DNA of 58,153 bases from JADFDG01 sp965232985 (lineage in GTDB: Bacteria > Pseudomonadota > Gammaproteobacteria > Pseudomonadales > JADFDG01), in NCBI GenBank assembly GCA_965232985.1, contig CBDDRC010000040.1, positions 1-58,153 of the forward strand, written 5' to 3'. The notes below the pieces were generated by a model. That model saw only the letters and a list, made by a program, of their open reading frames with translations. It had not been told where the DNA came from and did no database searches. Positions 57,138 through 58,153 of the stretch are shown piece by piece (position 1 is the first letter of the stretch; every line of letters starts with the position of its first letter). A program made the translations under genes and the position numbers.

Positions 57138-58153
57138 TCACGCCAGTTTCTTGTACTTCATCCGCTTCGGCTGCAGGGCTGCATCACCGAGCTTCTTGTG
57201 ACGGTATTCCTCGAACTCGTGGTAGTTGCCCTCGAACCATTCCACCGAGCCGTCATCCTCGAAGGCCAGTATATGGGTGGCGATACGGTCAAGGAACCAG
57301 CGATCGTGGGAGATGACCATGGCAACGCCCGGGAAGGTGAGCAGGGCGTCTTCCAGCGCGCGCAGCGTTTCCACGTCAAGATCGTTCGACGGCTCGTCAA
57401 GCAGCAGGACATTGGCGCCAGCCTGCAGCACTTTTGCCAGTTGCAGGCGGTTGCGCTCGCCGCCCGAGAGGTCGCCGACGCGCTTCTGCTGGTCGGCGCC
57501 CTTGAAGTTGAAACGGCCGCACCAGGCGCGTGACGGCATTTCGTAGTCGCCGATCTTGAGGATGTCGCGGCCGCCGGACACTTCTTCCCAGACGGATTTC
57601 TTGTCGTCGAGGTTGTCGCGGATCTGGCCGACGTAGGCAACCTGCACGGTGTCGCCGATGACGATCTCGCCCTTGTTGGGTTTTTCCTCGCCGGTGATCA
57701 TGCGGAACAGCGTGGTTTTACCGGCACCGTTCGGGCCAATGATGCCGACGATGGCGCCCGGTGGCACGGTGAACGTCAGGTTCTCGTACAGCACGCGATC
57801 GCCATAGTGCTTGCTGATGTTCTTCACTTCGATGACCTGGTCGCCCAGGCGCGGCCCCGGCGGGATGTAGATTTCCTGCGTCTCGTTGCGCTTCTGGAAT
57901 TCTTTCGACGCCAGTTCGTCATACTGCTTCAGGCGCGCTTTCGACTTGGCCTGACGGGCCTTCGGGTTGGAGCGCACCCATTCCAGTTCGCGCGCCATCG
58001 CCTTGCCGTGCGCTTCTTCCTGCTTGTTTTCCTGTTTGAGGCGCGCGTCTTTCTGTTCGAGCCAGGCGGTGTAGTTGCCTTCCCAGGGAATACCGCGGCC
58101 GCGGTCGAGTTCGAGAATCCACTGGCAGGAATTGTCGAGGAAGTAGCGGTCGT
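57138..58153 (-). CDS. ettA: energy-dependent translational throttle protein EttA, C-terminal part
   Basis: The frame runs off the right edge, so only about 338 C-terminal residues are seen. HDRYFLD-type end of the first ABC domain (DRYFLDNSCQWILELDRG, IPWEGNYTAWLEQK) is followed by the arm/linker (ELEWVRSNPKARQAKSKARL...KRNETQEIYIPPGPRLGDQVIEV). The second ABC domain has GPNGAGKTT, LSGGERNRLQLAKVL, LLLDEPSNDLD and VISHDRWFLDRIATHIL. It ends PKRMKYKKLA, as EttA does. EttA is an ABC-F protein that binds the ribosomal E site and gates elongation by ATP/ADP. Confidence 0.96.
   Translation of the reverse strand, partial: DRYFLDNSCQWILELDRGRGIPWEGNYTAWLEQKDARLKQENKQEEAHGKAMARELEWVRSNPKARQAKSKARLKQYDELASKEFQKRNETQEIYIPPGPRLGDQVIEVKNISKHYGDRVLYENLTFTVPPGAIVGIIGPNGAGKTTLFRMITGEEKPNKGEIVIGDTVQVAYVGQIRDNLDDKKSVWEEVSGGRDILKIGDYEMPSRAWCGRFNFKGADQQKRVGDLSGGERNRLQLAKVLQAGANVLLLDEPSNDLDVETLRALEDALLTFPGVAMVISHDRWFLDRIATHILAFEDDGSVEWFEGNYHEFEEYRHKKLGDAALQPKRMKYKKLA

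Overview
The window comes from a GC-rich gammaproteobacterium. Two blocks keep an order I know from Pseudomonas: apaH-apaG-rsmA-pdxA-surA-lptD with divergent amgK-murU, and dsbD/aroQ-accB-accC-prmA/dusB-fis-purH-purD followed by a RetS-type kinase. A third conserved series is rpe-gph, trpE-trpG-trpD-trpC, crp, osmC-like, coq7 and HIT. I cannot fix the genus from sequence alone. I saw no rRNA, tRNA or CRISPR array.

Layout. 1-1830 is accessory DNA: the 3' end of a class C group II intron, then three integron-type gene cassettes (DUF3024 protein, split-barrel flavin protein, MscL) separated by attC-like sites and abutting apaH. 1829-10447 holds RNA/cofactor maintenance, outer-membrane biogenesis and peptidoglycan recycling genes. 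10475-15779 encodes a hybrid kinase and an NdvB-like glucan synthase. 15892-25800 is rpe, a broken gph, an inserted TRAP-permease/KdpDE-like island, then the trp genes led by a small Trp-rich leader peptide and a pair of inverted REP sequences.

25844-34444 has a cyclic-nucleotide theme: Crp, a double cNMP-binding/rhodanese protein and a CHASE2 adenylate cyclase, next to a RetS-like hybrid kinase. 34462-44421 is purine synthesis, Fis, tRNA modification, ribosomal protein methylation and fatty-acid synthesis initiation. 44833-49401 contains two consecutive multi-domain hybrid kinases. 49467-56692 is an extracytoplasmic redox locus: dsbD divergent from tlpA-like/DUF4266/DUF3570/apbE/response regulator/kinase, with two matching TTAA-N7-TTAA operator-like boxes in the shared upstream region. 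A PilZ protein and the 3' part of ettA close the window.

The best candidates for something undescribed are the DsbD/TlpA/DUF4266/DUF3570/ApbE locus with its own QseBC-like pair and candidate operators; the cAMP-rhodanese-RetS cluster; and the cassette remnant carrying mscL. Start codons were chosen from family alignment by memory, Shine-Dalgarno sequences and overlaps; doubtful ones are flagged.
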